NCBI GenBank assembly: GCA_036653595.1
Contig: JAVVTQ010000002.1
Span: forward strand, 22,568-86,567
Source of the DNA: JAVVTQ01 sp036653595
GTDB taxonomy: Bacteria > Bacillota > Clostridia > Oscillospirales > Ruminococcaceae
Reading direction: 5' to 3'
DNA: 64,000 nt
A program made the translations under genes and the position numbers. The notes under the pieces were generated by a model, which was not told the DNA's origin, ran no database searches, and saw only the letters and a program-made list of their open reading frames with translations. Positions 35,224 through 44,204 of the stretch are shown in pieces. Every line of letters begins with the position of its first letter. Position 1 is the stretch's first letter.

Positions 35224-36246
35224 TTATTGTTTTTGTGCCGTTGATTCCCTGAAGACCATGCGTGGTTCAAGGCGCTTTGTGTTTGTTTCAAGCTCTTCCT
35301 CATTTACGAGAGAGAGCACCATTTTTGCAGCTTCTCTGCCAAGTTCCATGACCGGCTGCTCCACAGTTGTCAGAGATGGTTCGATAATATGGCTGAACTG
35401 GATGTTGTCAAAGCCGATAAGCTCAATGTCCTCCGGCACTTTTTTGCCGTGTTCCTTGAGTGCGGTGAGCGCGCCGATTGCCATAGTATCACACCCGCAA
35501 AGCAGTGCTGTGAAGTCAACGTTCCTGTCGAGCATATCGCTTACAGCCGCGTATCCGCTCTCGTAGCTGTATTCTCCATGTACGAGCAGCTCCTCGCGAA
35601 ATGGAATCCTGTAGTGCTTGTGCGCGGCAAGATAGCCCGCCACACGGGCCTGCGTTGTAGACACCTCAGGCTGTCCTGTGACATATGCGATTTTATAGTG
35701 CCCCCGCTTTATCAGGTATTCCGTTGAAATAAAAAGCGCATATTCGTTGTCTATGAAAACCCCCGGACAATTTGCAATATTTGCCACTGTTCTGTCGAGC
35801 AGCACAAGCGGAAGATTATATTTAAATATCATGCATCTTACTTCGTCGATTCTGTTTGAAGACGTGGTCAGGATAATGCCGTCCACGCGCTTTGCAATGA
35901 AGGTTGCCAGATGCTTTTGTTCTGTTTCAAATGAGGCTCCGGTGCTTGACAACAGCAGAGTATAGCCGCTCTCATCCAGCTTGTCCCCAATTGCCTTTAC
36001 CAGCATTGAATAAAAAGGATTTGTTATATCCGGCACAATAATCCCAATAGTGTGTGTTTTTGAGGTGACTATGCCGCGTCCCAGCAAATCGGGCTTGTAC
36101 TCGGCATCCTCTATGATGGCCTTGACCCTCTGCCGTGTCAAAGCACCGACACCCTCAGCTTTATTGTTAACAACCCGAGACACTGTCGCCTTTGAGACGC
36201 CTGCCATGCGGGCGATATCTTCCATTGTCACTCTCAAGTTTTCCAC
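35224..36246 (-). CDS. LacI family transcriptional regulator
   Basis: 340 aa. N-terminal HTH with TMEDIARMAGVSKATVSRVV (residues about 7-26) and the hinge region, then a periplasmic-binding-protein-like sensor beginning IGIIVPDITNPFYS. A complete, ordinary LacI/GalR repressor. The start is GTG at 36246 with AAAGGA five bases before; an ATG at the eighth codon is possible. It sits between the ABC importer and the catabolic enzymes and is presumably a local sugar-responsive regulator. A second LacI protein starts at 44205. Confidence 0.94.
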   Translation of the reverse strand: MENLRVTMEDIARMAGVSKATVSRVVNNKAEGVGALTRQRVKAIIEDAEYKPDLLGRGIVTSKTHTIGIIVPDITNPFYSMLVKAIGDKLDESGYTLLLSSTGASFETEQKHLATFIAKRVDGIILTTSSNRIDEVRCMIFKYNLPLVLLDRTVANIANCPGVFIDNEYALFISTEYLIKRGHYKIAYVTGQPEVSTTQARVAGYLAAHKHYRIPFREELLVHGEYSYESGYAAVSDMLDRNVDFTALLCGCDTMAIGALTALKEHGKKVPEDIELIGFDNIQFSHIIEPSLTTVEQPVMELGREAAKMVLSLVNEEELETNTKRLEPRMVFRESTAQKQ

Positions 36247-36546
36247 CGAAATCCTTTGTCTGCGTTGATTTCATTTTTAGTAATATTATTACCTTACATA
36301 CATTATATTAAAGAAACATTTTTGCGTAAACAGTACATATTCCATAAGAATTAGTTCGTTTGTTGCTCATATTTTCTGAATATTCGCCCCACCCTGCTGT
36401 TCGTTCAACTAATTCGATATTATATATATTATTTGAGAAACAAATTCTAACTCTTTTAATTAAAAACCGCCGTCGGATATTAACCGGCGGCGGTTTTTGG
36501 CAGTCGATTGATTAATCGAGAACCTATTGATGCTCACGCATCAATA
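36247..36546. promoter_or_regulatory. Control region upstream of the LacI gene
   Basis: 300 AT-rich bases. A minus-strand promoter is visible: TTTACG (36325-36330), 17 bases, TATAAT (36302-36307 on the plus strand). GAATTAGTT (36348-36356) and AACTAATTC (36407-36415) form a spaced 9-bp inverted repeat that could bind a regulator. The terminator for the binding-protein gene is at 36462-36498. Confidence 0.5.
36462..36498 (-). terminator. Intrinsic terminator after the ABC importer genes
   Basis: AAAAACCGCCGTCGG and CCGGCGGCGGTTTTT pair over 15 bp with one G-U; the A run gives the T tail on the minus strand. It splits the importer genes from the LacI-dehydrogenase genes. Confidence 0.85.
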
Positions 36547-37590
36547 TTACATAAGCTCGGCCATTTTCTCCCAGTTTTCAGCTGTGACATCAAACCAGCC
36601 CGAACCGTAAATTGATGTGCCTTCGACTATGATATTCTCAAAGCCTTCGATTCCAAGGTTGTCGCCTGTCTTGATTTCTTTGCCTTCAAGTACTCTAAGC
36701 GCGACTTCATATGCTGCAGCCGCAGAGTAACCGGGATACCAGAAGCAGCTGTGTGTTACTGTGCCTGCTTTCCACGCGTCAGCGCGGGCAGCGGCGGAAG
36801 CACAACCGATGATGAGGATTTCGCCCTTTTTGCCGAGTTCTTCAACTGCGCGGCAGAAGCCCATTGTTGCAGAAGCAGAGCCGACGAAGATGGCTGTCAA
36901 ATCTTTGTTGTCCTGAATAAGCTGTTTTCCGACTTCGTATGCAGAGTCTGTTGCGCCCGACTCAATAAAGTCACCACCTGTGATGCTGACCCAACCGGGA
37001 TAATCTTTCTGCATTTTCTTGTACATGGCGTCTGCCCACTGATTGTGGGAAACTTCCGTCAAGCTTCCCACAGTGATAGCAATCTTGCCCTTATCTCCGC
37101 CGTACTGGACGAAGAGGTCTGCAAAGTGCTCGCCAAATGCTTTGGCTGTGAAGGCATCGACGTTGTAGTTGATGTTCTTCAGTGTTGAACCTTCATGTGT
37201 TACGACGATAGTTCCGTTGGCCTTGGCCACTGCAAGCTGTGCGTCGACGGCGTCAGCCGCGATGGGCACCACGCAGAGTATGTCGGGATTGAGTGCAAGA
37301 GCGTCGGCAAGGCTCTGAAGCTGTGCCGCTGAATCCTGGGATGTCGGTCCGATGTAATGGTTCTCAAGCTCATATCCTCTTTCGGATATGGTCTTCGCCC
37401 ACTTGTCGGTTTCCCAGCTCATGCTGTCAAACCATGTCGAACCGATTGCTTTGACAACAACCGCACCGACAATTTTCTTTACTTCGCCTTTAGCGTCGTT
37501 GTCTTTTGCAGGCTCCTCGGCTTTTTTACCGCAAGCGGCCATGCCAAGAGCAAGGACAAGTACCAAAAGGATTGCCACAAACTTTTTCAT
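36547..37590 (-). CDS. Sugar ABC transporter substrate-binding lipoprotein
   Basis: 347 aa. Lipoprotein signal with lipobox LGMAAC, cleaved before Cys20, then a two-lobed sugar-binding fold of the ribose/AI-2/rhamnose cluster (periplasmic binding protein type 1). Typical strands: VVKAIGSTWFDSM, LNPDILCVVPIAADAV (about 103-118), TAIFVGSASATMGFCRAVE and SCFWYPGYSAA. Delivers the substrate to the permeases at 37662 and 38776. ATG follows GGAGG. It is the last importer gene before the terminator at 36462. Ligand not predictable; the RhaS/LsrB-like character suggests a deoxy- or branched sugar as candidates only. Confidence 0.92.
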   Translation of the reverse strand: MKKFVAILLVLVLALGMAACGKKAEEPAKDNDAKGEVKKIVGAVVVKAIGSTWFDSMSWETDKWAKTISERGYELENHYIGPTSQDSAAQLQSLADALALNPDILCVVPIAADAVDAQLAVAKANGTIVVTHEGSTLKNINYNVDAFTAKAFGEHFADLFVQYGGDKGKIAITVGSLTEVSHNQWADAMYKKMQKDYPGWVSITGGDFIESGATDSAYEVGKQLIQDNKDLTAIFVGSASATMGFCRAVEELGKKGEILIIGCASAAARADAWKAGTVTHSCFWYPGYSAAAAYEVALRVLEGKEIKTGDNLGIEGFENIIVEGTSIYGSGWFDVTAENWEKMAELM

Positions 37591-37610
37591 AGTTTACCTC
37601 CAATAATATT

Positions 37611-37632
37611 TAATGGGAATAGGCCCCCATTA
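37611..37632 (-). terminator. Short intercistronic hairpin before the binding-protein gene
   Basis: TAATGGG and CCCATTA around a short loop in the gap between the permease and the binding protein. Such hairpins often stabilise or adjust the highly expressed binding-protein part of an ABC operon. Confidence 0.4.
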
Positions 37633-37661
37633 ATAAAGTTAATTGCGCAGCCGATGAACTT

Positions 37662-38726
37662 CTATGCCGCGTCTTCAGACCTTTTGCGTCGCATCAAGAG
37701 CTTCGCTTTCATCTTGCGTGTCAGTTCACTGACTTGCGGTGTGTTTGCCACAACTACAATCATCAGCATCACGCCCCACACAACGCTTCTCATATACGTT
37801 GTTATTCCGGCAAGGTTCAGACCGCTTGACACCACCTGCAATATGGCTAGCGACAGCAAAACGTTTATAACCTTGCCTGTTCCACCGATGACCAGCAGTC
37901 CTGCCAGCACCAGTGTGAGCAGTGCCTGGCTGCTAAGTGTTCCGCCGTACTCTGAGCGGACAATGCCCATTTTTGCAAAGACAAGCATTCCTCCGAACGC
38001 AGAGAATATTCCGCTCAAAATATATGCGGACATAAGCGTCCTAACGTTATTGTTTCCGCAGTATATGTTTGCTGTGCCATTGGCACCGAGAAGCCTTGAG
38101 TTTTCGCCGTATTTTGTCTTATTTGCAAATATCGCGGCAACGATATAGCAAACAATAGTCACGATAAATATTTTGGGAACGGCATTGCCAAAAAGCGATG
38201 TGTTTCCGAAAGCGACTATTTCCGGTATCTCGTTTACAATCGAGCCACCCTTTGATATCAGCTGCGCACCGCCCTCAAACAGCTGTGCAGAGGCCGTCGT
38301 CACCAGAAGAGCATTTAGTCCGAGCTTGCTTACAAAAAGGCCATTTATGACACCGCAGGCAACTCCGATGAGTACCGCAAATAGTATTCCAGCAATGATT
38401 CTCTGCGCATCTGATGTGAACACATCCTTAAAAATCATACCTGTTGTTATCGATGCCATGCCCGCCGCAGAAAGGTTTGCCACGGCGACTATCGAAAGGT
38501 TCAGCCCGCCGGATATCATGATGATGAACATCGCCAGCGTGAACAGACCTGTCTCGGCCATTTGAGACATCATCGAGCGCATGTTCGCAATCGTCGGAAA
38601 GTTGCGCGAATTGAGACAGCTCATGGCAACAAAGAGGATCACTAACATCACAACCAGGCTGACGGTTCTCTTTTCTCTCAGGAAAATGTATTTAAACGTT
38701 TCCAAAGAACTGTTTTTCTCTTTCAA
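37662..38726 (-). CDS. Sugar ABC transporter permease (RbsC-like)
   Basis: 354 aa, about ten TM helices of the BPD_transp_2/RbsC family that forms the import channel for simple sugars. Family stretches: FIIMISGGLNLSIVAVANLSA (split across TM2-3; about 68-88), GVACGVINGLFVSKLGLNALLVT and the C-terminal GLLVIGGTGKVINVL. The start is TTG at 38726 (MKEKNSSLE) with AGGTG seven bases upstream. A Lys/Arg-rich cytoplasmic tail follows the last helix. Works with the second permease at 38776 as a heterodimer. Confidence 0.92.
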   Translation of the reverse strand: MKEKNSSLETFKYIFLREKRTVSLVVMLVILFVAMSCLNSRNFPTIANMRSMMSQMAETGLFTLAMFIIMISGGLNLSIVAVANLSAAGMASITTGMIFKDVFTSDAQRIIAGILFAVLIGVACGVINGLFVSKLGLNALLVTTASAQLFEGGAQLISKGGSIVNEIPEIVAFGNTSLFGNAVPKIFIVTIVCYIVAAIFANKTKYGENSRLLGANGTANIYCGNNNVRTLMSAYILSGIFSAFGGMLVFAKMGIVRSEYGGTLSSQALLTLVLAGLLVIGGTGKVINVLLSLAILQVVSSGLNLAGITTYMRSVVWGVMLMIVVVANTPQVSELTRKMKAKLLMRRKRSEDAA

Positions 38727-38775
38727 ATTGATTCACCTCGTTAATTTGAGAAGTGTTTATGCCCTTACATCCTCT

Positions 38776-39777
38776 TTATTTGTTTTCCTTGGCTTCCTTG
38801 AACTGGTTATATGAGGCAAGCGCAACGCTGATTAGGATAATCACACCGACGACAACCTTTTGCGCATATGACGGAATGCCTATTAGATAGAGGTTGTTTT
38901 TGATGAGTCCGATTATCAAAATTCCCATCACAACCCCGCCGACTGTGCCTTTTCCGTCTTTCAATATAACGCCTCCGAAGATAGCGCCCGCAATCGCGTC
39001 GGATTGCTCCGCCAAAATCCAGTCGGACTGGAAAAGCGTGTTGTTCGCGTAGTACATCATCCCCGCAATTCCCGCGAGAAGGCCCATTATTCCATAGGCG
39101 GTAGAGTAGACAAGCGGAATGTTGAAGCCCGCTCTTGCAGCCGCTACGGGATCACCGCCGATTGCATAGATTCCGCGTCCGACCATCGTCTTGTTTAGTA
39201 CGAACCATACGAGCAGTATCGTTATCAGCAGGATTGCAAACCCTATTCCTATTCTCGCCATTCCGAGATCCGTCTGTACCTCCAGAAGATAAGTTCTGCT
39301 AAGCTGGTTCATGCCATTTGGAAGCGTCTGAATGTAGCTGACACCCGTCAGGACAAGCATGATACTGTTGTAAATCTGTGCCATGCCGAGAGACACGATG
39401 ATTCCGGGTATTCCGAACTTATAGACAAAAAATCCGTTTATAAGTCCGCATACGGCGCCAATTGCCCCTGCGATCACAAACATGAGGTACATGCCCTGCT
39501 CTTCCCAACCCCATGCGCGGTACAGCATTACGGTGCTAAATCCACTTATTAGTCCGATTGATACGACGGACAGATCCAGGTTTCCGGTTATCATGACGAT
39601 CATCAGTGCCATTGTCATAATTCCGACAAAGCTGGCGTTGTTGAGAATCGAAAACACGTTGACGAGCGAAAGGACTGCCGGGTTTATAATTGCGAATATT
39701 GCGAGAATACCCACAAAGGATATCACTCTTATCCCATCATCGCTGATCTTAAACTTTTTCTTTGCCATTGCGTTCAT
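38776..39777 (-). CDS. Sugar ABC transporter permease (RbsC-like), second subunit
   Basis: 333 aa, about ten TM helices, same family as the next gene. Conserved parts: MIVMITGNLDLSVVSIGL (about 57-74), GLINGFFVYKFGIPGIIVSLG and AIAGAIFGGVILKDGKGTVGG (split near 245-265), the last being the usual cytoplasmic coupling region. Start ATG at 39777, 17 bases after the ATPase stop; GAGAGG lies upstream. Two different permeases imply a heterodimeric channel, as in the AI-2 and rhamnose importers. Confidence 0.92.
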   Translation of the reverse strand: MNAMAKKKFKISDDGIRVISFVGILAIFAIINPAVLSLVNVFSILNNASFVGIMTMALMIVMITGNLDLSVVSIGLISGFSTVMLYRAWGWEEQGMYLMFVIAGAIGAVCGLINGFFVYKFGIPGIIVSLGMAQIYNSIMLVLTGVSYIQTLPNGMNQLSRTYLLEVQTDLGMARIGIGFAILLITILLVWFVLNKTMVGRGIYAIGGDPVAAARAGFNIPLVYSTAYGIMGLLAGIAGMMYYANNTLFQSDWILAEQSDAIAGAIFGGVILKDGKGTVGGVVMGILIIGLIKNNLYLIGIPSYAQKVVVGVIILISVALASYNQFKEAKENK

Positions 39778-39793
39778 TTTTCGCTCATCCTCT

Positions 39794-41284
39794 CTAAATC
39801 TTTATAAGCTGTTCTTGCAGGAACGTTTCGTTGATTTCGCTCGCCATATACTCGCCCGTTATTTCACCGACGTTCATAACAAGAATTCTATTGCAGAGTG
39901 TGAGGATTTCCGGCAGGTCATCAGATATGACTATTACGCCTATTCCGCGCTTTGCAAAGTTTTCTATGATCTCATGTATCTCGCTCTTTGAGCCGACATC
40001 GACACCAACTGTCGGGCAGTTAAATATCAGCACTTTTGGCTCTGCCGCAAGCCATTTTGCAAGCACAACTCTCTGCTGATTTCCGCCAGAAAGGCTGTTT
40101 GCCGGCGCATCCAGCGTGGCTGCCTTAATGGACAAATCCTTGGCCTGCTGATTCACGACGGACGTTATTTTCTTTTTGTGCATAAAAGAAAACTTGTCCG
40201 AATATCGCGATATTATGGTTGCCGCTATATTTCTGAATATCGGGATGTTTAAGAATAAGCCCTTTGTCAGCCTGTCCTCTGGCACATATCCGATTCCCGC
40301 TCTGACGGCGTCTCCCGCGTTTTTCATCTTAAGCTTTTCGCCGTTTAGGTAAATCTCGCCTCCTGTATGCGCGAGTATTCCAAACATAGACTCTGCAAGC
40401 TCTGTTCTTCCCGAGCCAAGCAGCCCGGTGATTCCCAGTATCTCTCCTTTGTACAGTTCGAAGCTGATGTTCTTGAAATCTGCATTTCGTGAAAAATTCT
40501 CTACTTTGAGTATCTGATTTGACTTGTCAATCTCAGCCTTGTACAGTCTGTCGGATATTTCCTTGCCTGTCATATAAAATGTCATTTTTGATTTGTCAAA
40601 ATCTTTTGTCGGACCATCAACTACATTTTTGCCGTTTCGCATAATATTGACAAATTCAGAAACCTCGAATACCTCGTCGAGCTTATGGCTGACAAAGAGC
40701 AGTGCGACACCGCGCTTTTTGAGACCCTCGATGATGGTGAACAGGCTGTCGATTTCCTTTGTCGTCAATGCCGTTGTAGGCTCGTCCATTATAACGAGCT
40801 TTGCGTCTTGCAAAAGTGCGCGTGCTATTGCAACAATCTGCTTTTGTGCTACTGATATTTTGTCAACCGTCTGTTGTATATCAAGCTGAATATTCAGCTC
40901 TGACAAAATTTTCACAGCAAGCTCTATGTCGCGTTTTTTGTTTGCCATCTTGTATCCGCTTGACACGTTGTATGACATCGCGATGTTTTCCGCGACTGTC
41001 AGATTTCCAAAAAGCGAAAAATCCTGATAGATGACTTGTACACCCATGTCCATTGATTCTCTCGGTGTTATCTTCTTAAACGATTTTCCGTCAAGGACGA
41101 TTTCACCCTCGTCTGCCGTATAAAAGCCCGAAATAACCTTTATAAGCGTGGACTTGCCACATCCGTTTTCTCCGACAAGACAATGCGCTTCGCCCGGTCT
41201 GATTTTCAAGCTGACATCCTTTAGTGCCTGAACACCGACGAAAGCCTTGCTGACGTTTTTAACTTCCAAAAAATACTCGCTCAC
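39794..41284 (-). CDS. Sugar ABC transporter ATP-binding protein (RbsA/MglA-like, two ATPase domains)
   Basis: 496 aa, two fused nucleotide-binding domains. Domain 1 is complete: Walker A GENGCGKST (about 38-46), signature-type VAQKQIVAIARAL and Walker B VIMDEPTTAL. Domain 2 has the reduced Walker A GLLGSGRTE usual in this family, a good signature LSGGNQQRVVLAKWL, but a Walker B written LIFNCPTVGVDVG, where the expected Asp-Glu is Asn-Cys. One hydrolytic site therefore probably suffices. The start is GTG at 41284 with GGAG upstream. Powers import through the two permeases that follow. Confidence 0.93.
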   Translation of the reverse strand: MSEYFLEVKNVSKAFVGVQALKDVSLKIRPGEAHCLVGENGCGKSTLIKVISGFYTADEGEIVLDGKSFKKITPRESMDMGVQVIYQDFSLFGNLTVAENIAMSYNVSSGYKMANKKRDIELAVKILSELNIQLDIQQTVDKISVAQKQIVAIARALLQDAKLVIMDEPTTALTTKEIDSLFTIIEGLKKRGVALLFVSHKLDEVFEVSEFVNIMRNGKNVVDGPTKDFDKSKMTFYMTGKEISDRLYKAEIDKSNQILKVENFSRNADFKNISFELYKGEILGITGLLGSGRTELAESMFGILAHTGGEIYLNGEKLKMKNAGDAVRAGIGYVPEDRLTKGLFLNIPIFRNIAATIISRYSDKFSFMHKKKITSVVNQQAKDLSIKAATLDAPANSLSGGNQQRVVLAKWLAAEPKVLIFNCPTVGVDVGSKSEIHEIIENFAKRGIGVIVISDDLPEILTLCNRILVMNVGEITGEYMASEINETFLQEQLIKI

Positions 41285-41330
41285 GTCTGTCTCTCCTTTA
41301 GCATCACTGCCCTAAAATTAATACCCCTAA

Positions 41331-42245
41331 TTAGATGACGAACTGTTCCATGTAGCGCTTTGCCAAGATAAGCGAGTTTTGCACATCCCTGTCGCTGCCC
41401 TCAAATGCCCTGTCTTCGATTTCAAGACAAGCCGGCCCATTGTAGCCTATATCAGTCAGGGCTGAAACGAAGCTGCCCCAATTGATATCTCCGAGACCTG
41501 GAATTTTGGGGTGCGAGTACTCAAGTGGATATGCCATTGTCCCGACCTCATTGAGCTTGTCGCTGTCTATTTTCAAGTCCTTGAAGTGAACGTGAAAAAT
41601 CTTGTCTTTAAAATCATATATCGGCTTGACATAGTCCATCATCTGCCACACCATATGCGAAGGGTCATAGTTGATGCCCAAATTGTCGCTTCCCAGAATA
41701 TCGAAGATTTTTCTCCAGAGCGCCGGTGTCGTGAACAGGTTCTTTCCGCCCGGCCACTCGTCCTTCGTGAAATACATGGGACAATTCTCAATGGCTATTC
41801 TAACATGCTTTTGCTGTGCGTAACACACAATCGGACCAAATACATCTTTTACCAACGAAAGATTTTCCTCTGTGGAAAGGCTTTCGTCGCGCCCGATAAA
41901 CGTTGTAACCATGTTGACGCCGAGCTTGGCTGACGCGTCGATAACTTTAATGAGGTGGCTGTTTGCCGCACTTCTTTTTTCAAGGTCGCGGTCGAGATTA
42001 TTTGGATAATATGCGAGCGCAGATATCTCAACACCCTTGCTCTTACAATAGCTGTTTATGTAGGCTGCTTTTTCATCGTCGAGCGTGCCCACATCTATGT
42101 GCGACACTCCAGCATATCTGCGCTCTGCTTTTCCTGAGGGCCAGCAGGCCACCTCAACGCAGGAGAAATTGTGCTCGCTTGCAAAGTCTATCATCTGTTC
42201 AAAGGAACAATCTCCGAGAATTGATGTTATAAATCCCAGTTTCAT
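41331..42245 (-). CDS. Sugar phosphate isomerase/epimerase family protein (TIM barrel)
   Basis: 304 aa. TIM-barrel metalloenzyme with candidate ligands in CVEVACWPSG (about 30), RIAIENCPMYF (about 150-160), INYDPSHMVWQ (about 183-193), FHVHFKDLK (about 216-224) and CLEIEDR. Epimerises or isomerises a sugar or its phosphate, or cleaves keto-sugars in some members. The ATG at 42245 adjoins the dehydrogenase stop at 42246 with AGGAG within that gene's end. Pairing with a Gfo/Idh/MocA dehydrogenase is the common arrangement in pathways that pass through 3-keto sugars. Confidence 0.88.
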   Translation of the reverse strand: MKLGFITSILGDCSFEQMIDFASEHNFSCVEVACWPSGKAERRYAGVSHIDVGTLDDEKAAYINSYCKSKGVEISALAYYPNNLDRDLEKRSAANSHLIKVIDASAKLGVNMVTTFIGRDESLSTEENLSLVKDVFGPIVCYAQQKHVRIAIENCPMYFTKDEWPGGKNLFTTPALWRKIFDILGSDNLGINYDPSHMVWQMMDYVKPIYDFKDKIFHVHFKDLKIDSDKLNEVGTMAYPLEYSHPKIPGLGDINWGSFVSALTDIGYNGPACLEIEDRAFEGSDRDVQNSLILAKRYMEQFVI

Positions 42246-43391
42246 TTATATCTCCTGTTTTTCAACCGCAACCCACGCACCGCTCTGTGCGCTCTCGAAG
42301 ATCGCGTCGCATAAAATCATTTCGTGCATTCCCGCCGAAAGATCGGCATAGCTGTAATCGCCCTCGTTGTCAAGGCTGTGATAAAATTCCTTAAACACCT
42401 GTTTAAAAGCGTCTGGGAAGCCCTCCACGTGTCCACTCGGATACGAGACCGTCTTCGTCGAGGCCTTGTGCATCAGATTCGCGTCTTTTGTCAAAATTTC
42501 ATTTGCACTGTCCCTGTGGCCTATATAAAGCTCACTTAGCTGTTCCGAATCCCACACAAGCGATGCCTTGCTGCCGGCTACCATAAGCCTCGTCGAGTTT
42601 TTCTTTCCGGCAAAAACCTGTGATACAATCGCAGAGCCGATTGCCCCGTTATCAAACTTAAGCATGACTATCGCCGCATCCTCTGTATCTATCTTGATGT
42701 CCTGACACGCGGCGCGCGCCTCTGCCTTTTCAAATGTCTCTATTTTTGCAAGCGGCTTCTTTCTAGTCGGATAAACTGTTTTAAACTGCGCGCAGACATC
42801 CGTTATCGTAAGCCCCGTGACAAATTCCGCAAGATCCAAAAGATGTGAGCCTATATCCGAAACCGCTCTTGTTTTTCCAACCTGTGAACCGACAAGACGC
42901 CATGAATAATCTGTCTCATACATCAGCCAATCCTGTATATAGCTTCCGTCTACCGTCAAAACCTCGCCAATTTCACCTGACTTCACCATCTCGTGCATCT
43001 CATTCGGCATCGGATAAAGTCTATTGTGTAGATTTACCGCTCCCTTTACACCCTTGGCCTTTGCAAGTGAGGCCAAATCCTTGGCCTGCTCGGCGGTTGT
43101 TGTAAACGGCTTTTCACATATAAAGTTCACGCCTTTCTCAATGGCGTATTTTGCAATTTCATAATGAGTGAAGTTCGGCGTGCATATGTGAACTGCATCC
43201 AGCTCCAGCTCATCAATCATCTTTGTATAGGAGGTATAGGCAAACGGGATGTTGAACTGTTCTGCCTTTTCTTTTGCGCCGCTTTCGTCGCATGCCGCCA
43301 CAACCGACACATTTCCGAGCCTTCTCAATGCCTCGATGTGCGCTGCACCGATGAATCCGACGCCAATTACTGCGCATTTATACTGTCTCAT
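42246..43391 (-). CDS. Gfo/Idh/MocA family oxidoreductase
   Basis: 381 aa. N-terminal Rossmann domain with AVIGVGFIGAAHIEAL (about 8-23), the family's EKP motif in ICEKPFTTT (about 93-101), and the catalytic Lys-Pro pair there. A C-terminal alpha/beta dimer domain with SDIGSHLLDLAEF (about 178-190) holds the conserved Asp and His. Oxidises a hydroxyl of a sugar, inositol or glycoside with NAD(P). First gene of the minus-strand carbohydrate cluster. Its ribosome binding site (AAAGG) is eleven bases away, so initiation may be weak. Substrate unknown. Confidence 0.92.
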   Translation of the reverse strand: MRQYKCAVIGVGFIGAAHIEALRRLGNVSVVAACDESGAKEKAEQFNIPFAYTSYTKMIDELELDAVHICTPNFTHYEIAKYAIEKGVNFICEKPFTTTAEQAKDLASLAKAKGVKGAVNLHNRLYPMPNEMHEMVKSGEIGEVLTVDGSYIQDWLMYETDYSWRLVGSQVGKTRAVSDIGSHLLDLAEFVTGLTITDVCAQFKTVYPTRKKPLAKIETFEKAEARAACQDIKIDTEDAAIVMLKFDNGAIGSAIVSQVFAGKKNSTRLMVAGSKASLVWDSEQLSELYIGHRDSANEILTKDANLMHKASTKTVSYPSGHVEGFPDAFKQVFKEFYHSLDNEGDYSYADLSAGMHEMILCDAIFESAQSGAWVAVEKQEI

Positions 43392-43591
43392 AATTAATTC
43401 AGCCTTTCAAAAGTGTTTCTTGTTTCTGACTACACCGCACTTATTTCCACTCTCTGCGTTTTGTCATTTAACCCTGCAAAAATTCTAGCATGCTCAAAGT
43501 GCTCGTTTCAATACTATAAGGACTTTTTCGGATGAATGAATATGAGTAATTTTCACGGTTGTTTAATTTGTGAATTGTTTGGCGTGTTTTC

Positions 43592-43603
43592 TGAAATATT
43601 TCA
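43592..43603. promoter_or_regulatory. Candidate LacI operator (perfect palindrome)
   Basis: TGAAATATTTCA is its own reverse complement. A partial second copy (TGAAATATTGTTTC) starts at 43612. It lies between the predicted start of the minus-strand transcript and its first gene. Confidence 0.4.
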
Positions 43604-43756
43604 CTTATTTCTGAAATATTGTTTCCGATCTGTTGTATCTTTCTTCGGCTCTGCTTATGATTTCGTTGGTACAATACCCCTGATTGGCATAATACATAAA
43701 CAATTGCGCTAATATTGCACACTGTTTACGAAAAGGCACACTGCCTCTTAGCACCA

Positions 43757-43785
43757 ATTGTATTTGAGTAATTTCGTTACGTAAA
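43757..43785 (-). promoter_or_regulatory. Promoter candidate for the minus-strand sugar operon
   Basis: Minus strand -35 TTTACG (43780-43785), 17 bases, -10 TACAAT (43757-43762). It would give a leader of about 360 bases before the dehydrogenase start at 43391, long enough to hold the operator-like sites. Confidence 0.45.
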
Positions 43786-44147
43786 GTGTGCACAATAGAT
43801 AATTTTAGCTCTTAGCTTTGCACTATAAGGATATATGTGTGATTTTGGATGAATAAATATACCTATTCTATTTGTGAATAGTCGCTTTGTTGCGCGTTTA
43901 ATCCGCTTTATTCGCGCTGTTCTTTTAATATTAATTCACTGGTTTCATTCCTAAGATATATAAGAATTTTTAGTTGTGTAAATATGTTTTGATGCATTTC
44001 CTCCCTGAAACAGTGATTGCTTCTTTTCTGGTCGGCCTTCTTTTTCAACGCATATTTTATATTTCTATGTTGTATTATTATTTTTTTAAGGGTAATAAAA
44101 TTAATCTGCAATATTTTTGGTTAAACTGATATTTTTTTATTGATGCA

Positions 44148-44176
44148 TTGCAAAAATGAAACATTTCAAATATAAT
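44148..44176 (+). promoter_or_regulatory. Promoter of the second LacI gene with an operator-like palindrome in its spacer
   Basis: TTGCAA (44148-44153), 17 bases, TATAAT (44171-44176). The spacer contains TGAAACATTTCA (44157-44168), matching the half-sites of the palindrome at 43592, which suggests autoregulation by the LacI protein it drives. Confidence 0.6.
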
Positions 44177-44204
44177 GTGCTTATTCGCCAAAAAAGAGGT
44201 ATAT

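Larger units (their letters stand above)
43392..44204. promoter_or_regulatory. Long AT-rich divergent control region of the carbohydrate locus
   Basis: 813 bases without a convincing gene. Seen here are a minus-strand promoter at 43757-43785, a plus-strand promoter at 44148-44176, and two palindromes of the form TGAAA-(2 bases)-TTTCA at 43592-43603 and 44157-44168. GCACACTG is repeated at 43717 and 43736, with its inverse AGTGTGC at 43785. Short open frames at 43468-43793 and 43908-44111 lack binding sites and matches. Confidence 0.6.

Noticed and set aside
43468..43793. Two short minus-strand frames in the AT-rich control region
   Set aside because: Overlapping frames without binding sites; they cover promoter and operator-like sequence. 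Best seen as chance frames.
43908..44111. 67-codon minus-strand frame rich in Lys and Ile
   Set aside because: Composition is that of translated AT-rich DNA, and no start context was found.
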